NCBI RefSeq assembly: GCF_014204915.1
Contig: NZ_JACHMH010000001.1
Span: forward strand, 62,001 to 126,000
DNA: 64,000 nt
Reading direction: 5' to 3'
From: Crossiella cryophila
GTDB lineage: Bacteria; Actinomycetota; Actinomycetes; Mycobacteriales; Pseudonocardiaceae
Below the pieces are notes generated by a model. It was given only the letters and a program-made list of their open reading frames with translations. It was not told the origin of the DNA and made no database searches. Below, piece after piece: positions 49,368 to 57,505 of this stretch (within the stretch, counting starts at the first letter, position 1; every line of letters starts with the position of its first letter). A program made the position numbers and the translations under genes.

Positions 49368-51698
49368 CTATCTTTGCCCCGAACCGCCGGACTGGCTGCG
49401 CCGTTCGGCGACCCAGGCCGCGATCCGGGCCCGCGAGCTGAAGCCCAGCTTCTGCAGGATCCGCTCCACATGGCCCTCGGCGGTGCGCACCGCGATCACC
49501 AGTCGTTCGGCGATCTCCTTGTTGGACAGGCCCTCCGCGACCAGCTCGGCGACCTGGCGCTCCCGCCTGGTCAGCAGGCTGGGCTCGGCCGCCCGGTCCG
49601 GCCGGGGCCGGGCAGGCGGGCGCTGGCCAAGGGCCAGGTCGATGGCGGCGTCGGTGGTCAGGTCCCGGCCACGTTCGTGCGCGGCGGTGAAGGCGGCCGC
49701 GCTGATGGCCGCCTGCGCGGTCTCCGCGCACCGGGCGTGCGGTTCGGTGAAGTAGCGCGAGCCGAACAGCGGGTAGCCGACCGCGCCCCACTGCGCCTCG
49801 GTCGCGCCGAGCAGCACCGCGGCCCGCTCCGGCTGACCTTCGGCCGCGGCGACCCAGGCCAGCAGCTCCACCGCGAGCACGATGCCGAGCAGGTCGTGGA
49901 AGTCCCGCTTGGCCCGCAGCGCGGCGCAGGCGCCCTCGCGCGCGGCGGCCAGGTCGCCGCGGCAGAAGTCGACCAGGCCGAGGCAGAAGGTGGCGTAGGC
50001 GCTGGCCCAGCGTTCGCCCGCGGCGTTGCTCAGCGCGCAGGCGGCGTGGCACAGCTGCGCGGCGCGGTCGAACTCGCCTTGGAAGGCCAGTGCCACGGCC
50101 AGTTCGACGTAGCACATCAGCACGTGCCCATCGAGCAGGTCGAGCCGGTGGTAGTGCGCCATCGCGGTGTCGAACAGCTCCACCGCCCGGTCCAGGTCGT
50201 CGCCGATCAGGCTCAGGCAGCCCTGCCGGTGGATGGCGTAGGCCAGCACCACATCGTCGCCGTCGGCCTCGGCCAGCGCCCTGACCTCGGTCAGGGTGGC
50301 CACCGCGATGTCCACCCGACCCTGCAGGGTGGCCACGTAACCGTTGACCCACAACGCCTTGCGCCGGGCCGGGTGGTCCGCCGGGCTCAGCTCCAGCGCC
50401 CGGCCCAGCCAGTAGCCGCCCTCGGCCAGGTAGCCGCAGCCCGCCCAGTAGCACCACAGCGCGCCTGCCAGCCGCAGCCCGTGCTCGGTCCGGTCCGCCT
50501 CGGCCAGGCAGAACTCCAGCGCGGCCCGCAGGTTGGCGTGCTCGGACTCCAGCCAGCGGAAGGTCTCCAGCTGCCGCGGCCCGAACCACTCGTGCTCGGC
50601 CCGCTCGATCAACCGCAGGTAGTGCGCGCAGTGCCGGGTCCGCACGGTGGTCCGGGCCGGGGCGCCCAGCTTCTCCCTGCCGAACTCGCGCAGGGTCTCC
50701 AGCAGCCGGTAGCGGGCGCCACCGGGGTGGTCCTCCCGGCTCAGGATCGACTTGTCCACCAGCCCGGCGACCAGGTCGAAGACCTCCTCCACCAGCAGCC
50801 CGTCGCCACTGCACACCGCACCGGCCGCGGCCAGGTCGAAGGTGCCCGCGAAGACCGAGAGCCGGGCCCACAGCAGTTGCTCGCGCGGGGCGCACAGCTC
50901 GAAGCTCCAGTCCACCGCGGCGCGCAGGGTCTGGTGCCTGGGTAAGGCGGCCCGGCTGCCACCGGTGAGCAGGCCGTAGCGGTCGTGCAGGCGTTCCTCA
51001 ATCTCGCCGACGGTCAGCGCGCGCACCCGCACCGCGGCCAGTTCGATGGCCAGTGGCAGGCCGTCGAGCTGCTGGCACAGCCGGGCAACGGTGGGCCGGT
51101 TCTCCGCGGTCAGCGCGAAGTCCGGGGCCACCGCGGCGGCCCGTTCGGCGAACAGCGTCAGCGCGGTGTCCGGTTGCCAGTCCGCGGCCGGATCGGGCAC
51201 GACCAGCGGGGGCACCGGCCAGACCTGTTCCCCGGCAACGCCCAGCGGTTGCCTGCTGGTGGCCAGCACCCGCAGCCCCGGCGCGGCCCGCAGCAGCCGG
51301 GCGGCCAGGGTGGCGCAGGCGTCGAGGAGGTGTTCGCAGTTGTCCAGCACCAGCAACAGGGTCCGGGCGCGGAGTTGTTCGGCGAGCACCTCCAGGCGGT
51401 CCCGGCCGGTGTCGTCGTGCAGGCCGAGGGCGGTGGCCACCGCGTGCGGCACGAGTTCCGGACCGGTCAGATCGGCCAGTTCGACCAGCCAGACCCCGTC
51501 CCGGAACGAGCGGCGCAGTTCGGCGGCGGCCCTGGCGGCCAGCCTGGTCTTGCCGACCCCGCCCACCCCGGTCAGGGTGAGCAGTCTGGTGCCGCTGAGT
51601 TGTCGTTTGACCTCGGCGATATCCGGACGGCGCCCCACCAAGGTGTTCACCTCGGCCGGCAGGTTCCCCGCCGGTCGCGGTGACAGCGCGCTCCCCAC
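49368..51698 (-). CDS. NB-ARC/TPR regulator with C-terminal LuxR HTH
   Basis: A 776-residue regulator: NB-ARC-type ATPase with P-loop LTGVGGVGKTRLAARAA (about 43-59), Walker B LLLVLDNCEHLLD, sensor LATSRQPLGVAGE and GLPLAIELAA. An all-helical TPR-like middle follows (about 400-690), then a LuxR HTH at the C-terminus (LTRRERQVAELVAEGLSNKEIA, given by position about 708-729, with RTAEGHVERILQKLG). It resembles AfsR/SARP-related STAND regulators without the SARP domain. The GTG start has no visible ribosome site. Its signal and targets are unknown. Confidence 0.9.
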   Translation of the reverse strand: MGSALSPRPAGNLPAEVNTLVGRRPDIAEVKRQLSGTRLLTLTGVGGVGKTRLAARAAAELRRSFRDGVWLVELADLTGPELVPHAVATALGLHDDTGRDRLEVLAEQLRARTLLLVLDNCEHLLDACATLAARLLRAAPGLRVLATSRQPLGVAGEQVWPVPPLVVPDPAADWQPDTALTLFAERAAAVAPDFALTAENRPTVARLCQQLDGLPLAIELAAVRVRALTVGEIEERLHDRYGLLTGGSRAALPRHQTLRAAVDWSFELCAPREQLLWARLSVFAGTFDLAAAGAVCSGDGLLVEEVFDLVAGLVDKSILSREDHPGGARYRLLETLREFGREKLGAPARTTVRTRHCAHYLRLIERAEHEWFGPRQLETFRWLESEHANLRAALEFCLAEADRTEHGLRLAGALWCYWAGCGYLAEGGYWLGRALELSPADHPARRKALWVNGYVATLQGRVDIAVATLTEVRALAEADGDDVVLAYAIHRQGCLSLIGDDLDRAVELFDTAMAHYHRLDLLDGHVLMCYVELAVALAFQGEFDRAAQLCHAACALSNAAGERWASAYATFCLGLVDFCRGDLAAAREGACAALRAKRDFHDLLGIVLAVELLAWVAAAEGQPERAAVLLGATEAQWGAVGYPLFGSRYFTEPHARCAETAQAAISAAAFTAAHERGRDLTTDAAIDLALGQRPPARPRPDRAAEPSLLTRRERQVAELVAEGLSNKEIAERLVIAVRTAEGHVERILQKLGFSSRARIAAWVAERRSQSGGSGQR

Positions 51699-51739
51699 GT
51701 GACGACCCTAGGTCGCCGGGGGTAGCCAATCAACCACGG

Positions 51740-52474
51740 TCAGCGTGGTGCGCCCGACCGGTCCACCGCTTCCTTGATCGCCCGGTCGACCGCCTGCTGG
51801 AAAGCGGTCACCACGGCCCGGGTGGTGGCCGGGCGCAGCTTGCGCAGGGCGACGATCAACTGCTCGCGTTCCTCGGGCAGACCGCCGTGCTCCCGGTAAG
51901 GCCGCAGCACCCGTTCGGCGAAGAGCCTGCGCAGGTCCAGCGCGATCCGATCGGCGTGCTTGTTGATCACCTCGCCCGCGTCCATCAGCAGCTCGAACGG
52001 CATCGGCAGATCGACCAGCTCCAGTGCCAGGGAGAACTCCACCGCGCTGGCCACCCGGAACCGGCCCTCGCCCAGGTCCTCCAGCACGTGCAGCATGACC
52101 AGCCTGCCCAGCTCAGCGTCGGTGAGCCGCCGCCCGGCCCGCCGGTCGACCGCGTCCCGGTCCATCTCCTCGTACTCATCGGCCGCCCATGGCGCGACCA
52201 GCGCGCCGTGCAGGGCGATGTCCTGCACGGTGGCATCCGGTTCCAGCCGGGCCATGTAGCGCTCGACCGCGGCCAGCGTGAAGCCCAGGTTCTGCAGTTC
52301 GCGGATCAGGTCCAGCCGGGCCAGGTGCTCGGGGCCGTACAGACCGACCCGGCCGCGCAGCTGCGGCGGCGGCAGCATGCCCTTGCCCGCGTAGAAGCGG
52401 ACCGTGCGCACGGTCATCCCGGCGCGAGCGGCCAACTCGTCCACGGTGAGCATCGGATCGGCGGCGTTGAGCAC
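51740..52474 (-). CDS. MerR family regulator of the fatty-acid degradation locus
   Basis: A 244-residue MerR protein. The winged HTH is at the N-terminus (LTVDELAARAGMTVRTVRFY, then GKGMLPPPQLRGRVGLYGPEHLARL), followed by a long helical domain without cysteine metal sites, so a small-molecule or acyl-CoA effector is more likely than a metal. The start is a GTG (VLNAADPMLTV) or an ATG seven codons later. It is divergent from the racemase gene, with an 8-base-arm dyad between. The same dyad core is found before the thiolase gene, so it probably controls both units. Confidence 0.88.
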   Translation of the reverse strand: MLNAADPMLTVDELAARAGMTVRTVRFYAGKGMLPPPQLRGRVGLYGPEHLARLDLIRELQNLGFTLAAVERYMARLEPDATVQDIALHGALVAPWAADEYEEMDRDAVDRRAGRRLTDAELGRLVMLHVLEDLGEGRFRVASAVEFSLALELVDLPMPFELLMDAGEVINKHADRIALDLRRLFAERVLRPYREHGGLPEEREQLIVALRKLRPATTRAVVTAFQQAVDRAIKEAVDRSGAPR

Positions 52475-52498
52475 GGATTGGACAATACACCCCAGTTG

Positions 52499-52521
52499 GT
52501 GTGACAGTATCGGTGTCACAC
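52499..52521. promoter_or_regulatory. Dyad GTGTGACA-N7-TGTCACAC, probable MerR operator (site 1)
   Basis: Perfect 8-base arms with a 7-base spacer lie in the 81-base gap between the divergent merR and racemase genes, a typical MerR operator position. A matching TGACA-N7-TGTCA lies before the thiolase gene at 56211. Confidence 0.7.
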
Positions 52522-52555
52522 TCATCACGGCACATTGACCTGATGGAGGTACGGC

Positions 52556-53662
52556 ATGGCTGGCCCGCTGAGCGGGATCCGGGTGGTCGAGCTGTCCGGG
52601 CTCGGTCCCGGCCCCTTCGCCGGCATGCTGCTCGCCGACCTCGGCGCCGATGTGGTGATCGTGCAGCGCCCCGGCGGCGGCCCGCTCACCGGCGGCGGTG
52701 GCCGCTACGACCTGCTCAACCGCGGCAAGCGCTCGGTGCTGGCCAACCTCAAGGATCCGGCCGACCGGGACACCGTGCTCGACCTGGTCGAACGCGCCGA
52801 CGTGCTGATCGAGGGCTTCCGCCCCGGCGTCACCGAACGCCTGGGGCTCGGCCCCGAGGACTGCTGGTCCCGCAACCCGAAACTCGTCTACGGCCGGATG
52901 ACCGGCTGGGGCCAGGACGGCCCCTGGTCGGCCATGGCAGGCCACGACATCGGCTACATCGCGGTGACCGGCGCCCTGGGTGCCATCGGCCGCGCCGACG
53001 GCCCACCCCAGGTCCCGCTCAACCTGCTCGGCGACTTCGGCGGCGGCGGCATGTACCTGGTGGTCGGCGTGCTGGCCGCGCTGCTCAACGCCAAGACCAC
53101 CGGCCAGGGCCAGGTCGTGGACGCCGCCATCGTGGACGGCACCGCCCACCTGTCCACCCTGATCTTCGGCATGCTCGCCAGCGGCGGCTGGCAGGACCAG
53201 CGCGGCGTCAACATGCTCGACACCGGCGCCCCGTTCTACGACGTCTACCCCACCGCGGACGGCCGCCACCTGGCCGTTGGCGCGATCGAGCCCCAGTTCT
53301 TCGCCGAACTGCTGGCCAAACTCGACCTCACCGGCACCGCCCCACCCCAGCACGACCCAGCCCGCTGGCCGGAACTCCGCACCCTGATCGCCACCGCCAT
53401 CGCCGCCCACCCCCTGTCCCACTGGACCAAGGTCTTCGACGGCAGCGACGCCTGCGTCGCCCCCGTCCTGACCCTGTCCGAAGCCCAGACCCATCCCCAC
53501 CTGGTGGCCCGCGACACCTTCACCACCCGCGACGGCGTGCCCCAGCCCACCGCCGCCCCCCGCTTCTCCAAGACCCCGAACACCCCCACCGCCGCACCCC
53601 CCACCCCCGGCCAGCACACCGAGGAAGTCCTCTCGGACTGGGGCGTCCCCCGCGATGCCTGA
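52556..53662 (+). CDS. CaiB/BaiF family enzyme, probable alpha-methylacyl-CoA racemase
   Basis: A 368-residue protein of the family III CoA-transferase fold (GIRVVELSGLGPGPFAGMLLADLGADV at the N-terminus, given by position 8-34). The pair H130 in AGHDIGY and D160 in LLGDFGGGG, 30 residues apart, matches the catalytic His/Asp of alpha-methylacyl-CoA racemase (H126/D156 in the M. tuberculosis enzyme as I recall). It would make 2-methylacyl-CoA esters accessible to beta-oxidation. GGAGG precedes the ATG. First gene of the MerR-linked operon. The C-terminus is Pro/Thr-rich and runs into a low-complexity spacer. Confidence 0.85.
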   Translation: MAGPLSGIRVVELSGLGPGPFAGMLLADLGADVVIVQRPGGGPLTGGGGRYDLLNRGKRSVLANLKDPADRDTVLDLVERADVLIEGFRPGVTERLGLGPEDCWSRNPKLVYGRMTGWGQDGPWSAMAGHDIGYIAVTGALGAIGRADGPPQVPLNLLGDFGGGGMYLVVGVLAALLNAKTTGQGQVVDAAIVDGTAHLSTLIFGMLASGGWQDQRGVNMLDTGAPFYDVYPTADGRHLAVGAIEPQFFAELLAKLDLTGTAPPQHDPARWPELRTLIATAIAAHPLSHWTKVFDGSDACVAPVLTLSEAQTHPHLVARDTFTTRDGVPQPTAAPRFSKTPNTPTAAPPTPGQHTEEVLSDWGVPRDA

Positions 53663-54168
53663 CCCCCGCGCCACCAAAACCACCCGCGCCCACCCGGCGG
53701 ACGAGCGGCCACTCCCGCACGCGGCGGCCCAACCGCCCCACCGCCAACGCCCCGGAGATCCCCACCGGCCCTCGAACTCCCCGGCGCCACCGGCAGCCAC
53801 CCGCGCAGCACCACCGAGCACCTGCGCCCGCACCATCCCCGGCACCCCGGAATCCCGCGCCCGACGCACCTTCCCAGGCACCCGGCCCGCCACATCCGGC
53901 GCGAGCCACCCGCTTCGCACCCACGCGCCAGGGAAATCCCGCCGGGCATCGGCACCCGCACCGTCCCAAGCACCCCGCCGCACCGCGCCCGACGCACCGC
54001 CCCTGGCACTCCGCGGCACCGCCCCCGGTGCGGGCCACCCGCTCCGCACCCACACGCCCCGGGCAGCGCCCCCAGCTCCAGGCCGGGCCACCTCGCCCGC
54101 CCCCGAACACCAAGCCCCTGACACCACTTCCGGCCGCACCGCCGCGGCCGCACCGACGGGAGGGCCCG
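53663..54168 (+). repeat. Low-complexity spacer with two diverged ~128-bp tandem repeats
   Basis: About 500 bases of C-rich DNA separate the racemase and acyl-CoA dehydrogenase genes. Within 53820-54075 two units of about 128 bases are recognisable: CGCGCCCGACGCACC occurs at 53856 and 53984, and CCACCCGCT(T/C)CGCACCCAC at 53906 and 54035. An open frame of 181 codons (53655-54200) encodes only Pro/Ala/Arg/Thr-rich sequence and has no ribosome site, so I do not call it a gene. Confidence 0.65.
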
Positions 54169-55311
54169 ATGCGCCGGGAGATCTTCACCAGCGAGCATGA
54201 CGAGTTCCGCGAGCTGGCCCGCACCTTCATCGCCAAGGAGATCGAGCCGAACCACGCCCGCTGGGAGGACAACGGCATCGTCGACCGCGAGGCGTGGCTG
54301 GCCGCGGGACGGATCGGCCTGCTCGGCATGGCCGTGCCCGAGGAGCACGGCGGTGGCGGCGCGCTCGACTACCGGTTCAACACCGTGCTGGCCGAGGAAC
54401 TCGTGCGGGCGGGCGCCAGTGGGCTGGCCCTGCCGCTGCACAACGACATCATCCTGCCCTACCTGCTGAACCTGGCCACCGAGGAGCAGAAACGCCGGTG
54501 GCTGCCCGGGTTCTGCTCCGGCGAGCTGATCAGCGCGATCGCGATGACCGAGCCCGGCACCGGCAGTGATCTCCAGGGCATCGCGACCACCGCGGTGCGG
54601 GACGGGGACGACTACGTCCTCAACGGGCAGAAGACCTTCATCAGCAACGGGATCCTGGCCGACCTGGTGATCGTGGCGGCCAAGACCGACCCGGCCGCCG
54701 GGGCGCACGGGGTCAGCCTGCTGGTGGTCGAACGCGGCATGACCGGGTTCAGCCGGGGGCGGAACCTGGACAAGATCGGGCAGAAGGCACAGGACACCGC
54801 GGAGCTGTTCTTCGACGAGGTCCGGGTGCCCGCGGCGAACCTGCTCGGCGAGGAAGGCAAGGGCTTCTTCTACCTGATGCAGAACCTGCCGCAGGAGCGG
54901 CTGTCCATCGCGGTGGCCGCGGTCGCAGGCGCCGAGCGGGTGCTGGAGCTGACCAAGCAGTACTGCAAGGACCGCGAGGCGTTCGGGCGGCCGATCGGCA
55001 AGTTCCAGCACAACCGGTTCCTGCTGGCCGAGATGGCCACCGAGATCACCATCGCCAGGGTGTTCGTGGACCGCTGCATCAGCGAGCACAACAACGGCGC
55101 GCTGGCCATCGACGAGGCCGCGATGGCCAAGTGGTGGACAACCGAGCTACAGACGAAGGTGGCGGACCGCTGCCTGCAGCTGCACGGTGGATACGGCTAC
55201 ATGACCGAGTACCCGGTGGCGAAGGCGTTCCTGGACGGCCGGGTGCAGACGATCTACGGCGGCACCACCGAGATCATGAAAGAGATCATCGGCCGCTCGA
55301 TGGGGTTCTAG
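54169..55311 (+). CDS. Acyl-CoA dehydrogenase
   Basis: A 380-residue FAD enzyme of acyl-CoA beta-oxidation. The FAD and substrate motif AIAMTEPGTGSDLQGIATTA is central, GQKTFISNG follows, and the C-terminal domain has LHGGYGYMTEYPVAKAF and the catalytic Glu E368 in IYGGTTEIMKEII. The position of the Glu fits short-, medium- and branched-chain enzymes. GGGAGGG is 5 bases before the ATG. It starts after a low-complexity spacer and is followed by the MpaB-type gene 16 bases later. Confidence 0.93.
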   Translation: MRREIFTSEHDEFRELARTFIAKEIEPNHARWEDNGIVDREAWLAAGRIGLLGMAVPEEHGGGGALDYRFNTVLAEELVRAGASGLALPLHNDIILPYLLNLATEEQKRRWLPGFCSGELISAIAMTEPGTGSDLQGIATTAVRDGDDYVLNGQKTFISNGILADLVIVAAKTDPAAGAHGVSLLVVERGMTGFSRGRNLDKIGQKAQDTAELFFDEVRVPAANLLGEEGKGFFYLMQNLPQERLSIAVAAVAGAERVLELTKQYCKDREAFGRPIGKFQHNRFLLAEMATEITIARVFVDRCISEHNNGALAIDEAAMAKWWTTELQTKVADRCLQLHGGYGYMTEYPVAKAFLDGRVQTIYGGTTEIMKEIIGRSMGF

Positions 55312-55327
55312 CGGGAGGGATCAGGCC

Positions 55328-56179
55328 ATGGCGCGCTACCGGCGGCTGGAGATCATCCGAAGACTCGACCCGGTCGAGGACCACTGGGAGATCTACCGCC
55401 TGTCCGCCAGTTTCGAGTTTCCCTGGGACTACCGGAAGGCGCTGGAGTTCGCGTTGTTCCGCACCTACGCGGTGCCGAGCATCTCCGCGCTGCTGGACAA
55501 GACGAGGGAGTTCGCGCGGCGCCCGCAACGGCGCTACGACGACACCCTGCTGCTGATGGGCGCGCTGACCGAGCACGGCTACGACTCCGCGCCCGGCCGG
55601 GCCGCACTGCGCCGGATCAACCAGATGCACGGCCGCTACGCCATCGGCAACGAGGACATGCTCTATGTGCTGTCCACCTTCGTCTACGAACCGATCCGGT
55701 GGCTGGGCAAGTACGGCTGGCGGGCGCCGCACGAGCACGAACGGCTGGCCGCCTTCCACTTCTACCGCGAGGTCGGCAGCCGGATGGGCATCAAGGACAT
55801 CCCGGCAGGCTACCGCGAGTTCGAGGCGTTCAACCGGGACTACGAGCGCGAGCACTTCCACTACCGGGACAGCAACCAGCGGGTCGGCACCGCCACCGTG
55901 GACCTGTTCTGCTCCTGGTACCCGGCCATCGGCAGGCCCGCGGTGCGCCGCGCGGTGTACGCGGCCATGGACGAACCACTGCTGCGCGCCTTCGGCTTCC
56001 CGCGCCAGCCGGCCTGGCTGGAGCGGGCGGTCGAGCGCGGGCTGGCCGGGCGCGGGCGCCTGGTGCGGCACCTGCCGGTGCGGCGGTACTCGCGCAGCGC
56101 GCGGGACCCTGGCAACCGCACCTACCCTGGCTACCCCGAGGGCTACCGGATCACCGATCTGGGGGTACCTCCGCAGTGA
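55328..56179 (+). CDS. Oxygenase MpaB/DUF2236 family protein
   Basis: A 283-residue all-helical protein of the MpaB/DUF2236 family (related to rubber oxygenase Lcp and ER-bound oxygenase MpaB'). Recognisable features are FEFPWDYRKALEFALFRTYAVP at the start, RRYDDTLLLMGALTEHGYDS, the signature MHGRYAIGNEDMLYVLSTFV with the haem-proximal His candidate, and FNRDYEREHFHY. It has a basic C-terminus. Family members are haem-dependent oxygenases or of unknown activity. It sits inside the acyl-CoA degradation unit, so it may oxidise a lipid or isoprenoid chain that then enters beta-oxidation. Confidence 0.8.
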   Translation: MARYRRLEIIRRLDPVEDHWEIYRLSASFEFPWDYRKALEFALFRTYAVPSISALLDKTREFARRPQRRYDDTLLLMGALTEHGYDSAPGRAALRRINQMHGRYAIGNEDMLYVLSTFVYEPIRWLGKYGWRAPHEHERLAAFHFYREVGSRMGIKDIPAGYREFEAFNRDYEREHFHYRDSNQRVGTATVDLFCSWYPAIGRPAVRRAVYAAMDEPLLRAFGFPRQPAWLERAVERGLAGRGRLVRHLPVRRYSRSARDPGNRTYPGYPEGYRITDLGVPPQ

Positions 56180-56210
56180 GTTGGCTCTCAACGGCCTCCC
56201 CCGGCTACCA

Positions 56211-56227
56211 TGACATCATTACTGTCA
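56211..56227 (+). promoter_or_regulatory. Dyad TGACA-N7-TGTCA, probable MerR operator (site 2)
   Basis: TGACATCATTACTGTCA lies 50 bases before the thiolase ATG. Arm sequence and the 7-base spacer equal those of the merR/racemase site at 52499, implying control of the thiolase-FadB unit by the same regulator. Confidence 0.65.
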
Positions 56228-56276
56228 CATCACCAGTGCACGATTCACGAGCCGCGATCAGGGAGGCTCCCCGCCG

Positions 56277-57491
56277 ATGACGTCAGAGGCCTTTGTCTAC
56301 GAAGCCGTACGCACCCCGCGGGGTCGCGGCAAGCAGAACGGATCGCTGCACGGCACCAAGCCGATCAGCCTGGTCGTGGGGCTCATCGACGAGCTGCGCG
56401 CCCGGCATCCGAACCTGGACCCGAACTGGATCTCCGACGTGGTGCTGGGCGTGGTCTCCCCCGTCGGCGACCAGGGCTCGGTCATCTCCCGCATCGCCGC
56501 GCTCAAGGCCGGCCTGCCCGACACCGTTGCCGGGCTGCAGATCGACCGGTTCTGCGGTTCCGGCCTCGAGGCGGTGAACCTGGCCGCGCAGAAGGTCCGC
56601 TCCGGCTGGGAGGAGCTGGTCATCGCCGGCGGCGTGGAGTCGATGTCCCGGGTGCCGATGGCCTCCGACGGCGGCGCCTGGTTCAACGACCCGGAGACCA
56701 ACTACGCGGTGGACTTCGTGCCGCAGGGCATCAGCGCGGACCTGATCGCCACCATCGAGGGCTTCAGCCGCGATGACGTGGACGCCTTCGCGGTGGAGTC
56801 GCAGAGCCGTGCGGGCAAGGCCCAGGCCAACGGGTACTTCGACCGCTCGGTGGTCCCGGTGCGCGACCGCAACGGGCTGACCGTGCTGGAGCGGGACGAG
56901 TTCCTGCGCCCCGGCACCACCCCGCAGGCGCTGGCCGGACTGCAGCCCTCCTTCGCCGGCATCGGCGAGCTGGGCGGCTTCGACGCGGTGGCGCTGCAGA
57001 AGTACCACTACGTGGAGAAGATCAACCACGTGCACCACGCCGGCAACTCCTCCGGCATCGTCGACGGCGCCGCGCTGGTGCTGGTCGGTTCCGAGCGGGC
57101 GGGCACCGAACTGGGCCTGACCCCGCGCGGGCGGATCGTCTCGGCCGCGCTCAGCGGCGCGGACACCACGATCATGCTCACCGGTCCGGCCCCGGCCGCC
57201 CGCAAGGCGCTCGGCCTGGCCGGGCTGACCGCGGCCGACATCGACCTGTTCGAGATGAACGAGGCATTCGCCGCGGTGGTGCTGAAGTTCATGCGGGACC
57301 TGGACATCCCGCACGACAAGGTCAACGTCAACGGCGGCGCGATCGCGCTGGGCCACCCGCTGGGCGCGACCGGCGCGATGCTGCTGGGCACCGTGCTGGA
57401 CGAGCTGGAGCGGCGCGGCGGCCGGTACGGCCTGGTCACCCTGTGCATCGGCGGCGGCATGGGCGTCGCGACCATCATCGAGCGACTCTGA
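56277..57491 (+). CDS. fadA: Acetyl-CoA C-acyltransferase (thiolase)
   Basis: A 404-residue degradative thiolase. The nucleophile is C93 in [19 protein letters not shown], the His in [15 protein letters not shown] (near 360) and C390 in LCIGGGMG complete the active site. It cleaves 3-ketoacyl-CoA to acetyl-CoA and a shortened acyl-CoA. GGAGG lies 10 bases before the ATG. Only 14 bases separate it from the FadB-type gene, with which it would form the trifunctional beta-oxidation complex. Confidence 0.95.
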   Translation: MTSEAFVYEAVRTPRGRGKQNGSLHGTKPISLVVGLIDELRARHPNLDPNWISDVVLGVVSPVGDQGSVISRIAALKAGLPDTVAGLQIDRFCGSGLEAVNLAAQKVRSGWEELVIAGGVESMSRVPMASDGGAWFNDPETNYAVDFVPQGISADLIATIEGFSRDDVDAFAVESQSRAGKAQANGYFDRSVVPVRDRNGLTVLERDEFLRPGTTPQALAGLQPSFAGIGELGGFDAVALQKYHYVEKINHVHHAGNSSGIVDGAALVLVGSERAGTELGLTPRGRIVSAALSGADTTIMLTGPAPAARKALGLAGLTAADIDLFEMNEAFAAVVLKFMRDLDIPHDKVNVNGGAIALGHPLGATGAMLLGTVLDELERRGGRYGLVTLCIGGGMGVATIIERL

Positions 57492-57505
57492 GAGCGGAAG
57501 GCGAC

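Noticed and set aside
53655-54200. 181-codon ORF in the racemase/dehydrogenase spacer
   Set aside because: Pro/Ala/Arg/Thr low complexity, no ribosome site, overlaps both neighbours, and coincides with tandem repeats.
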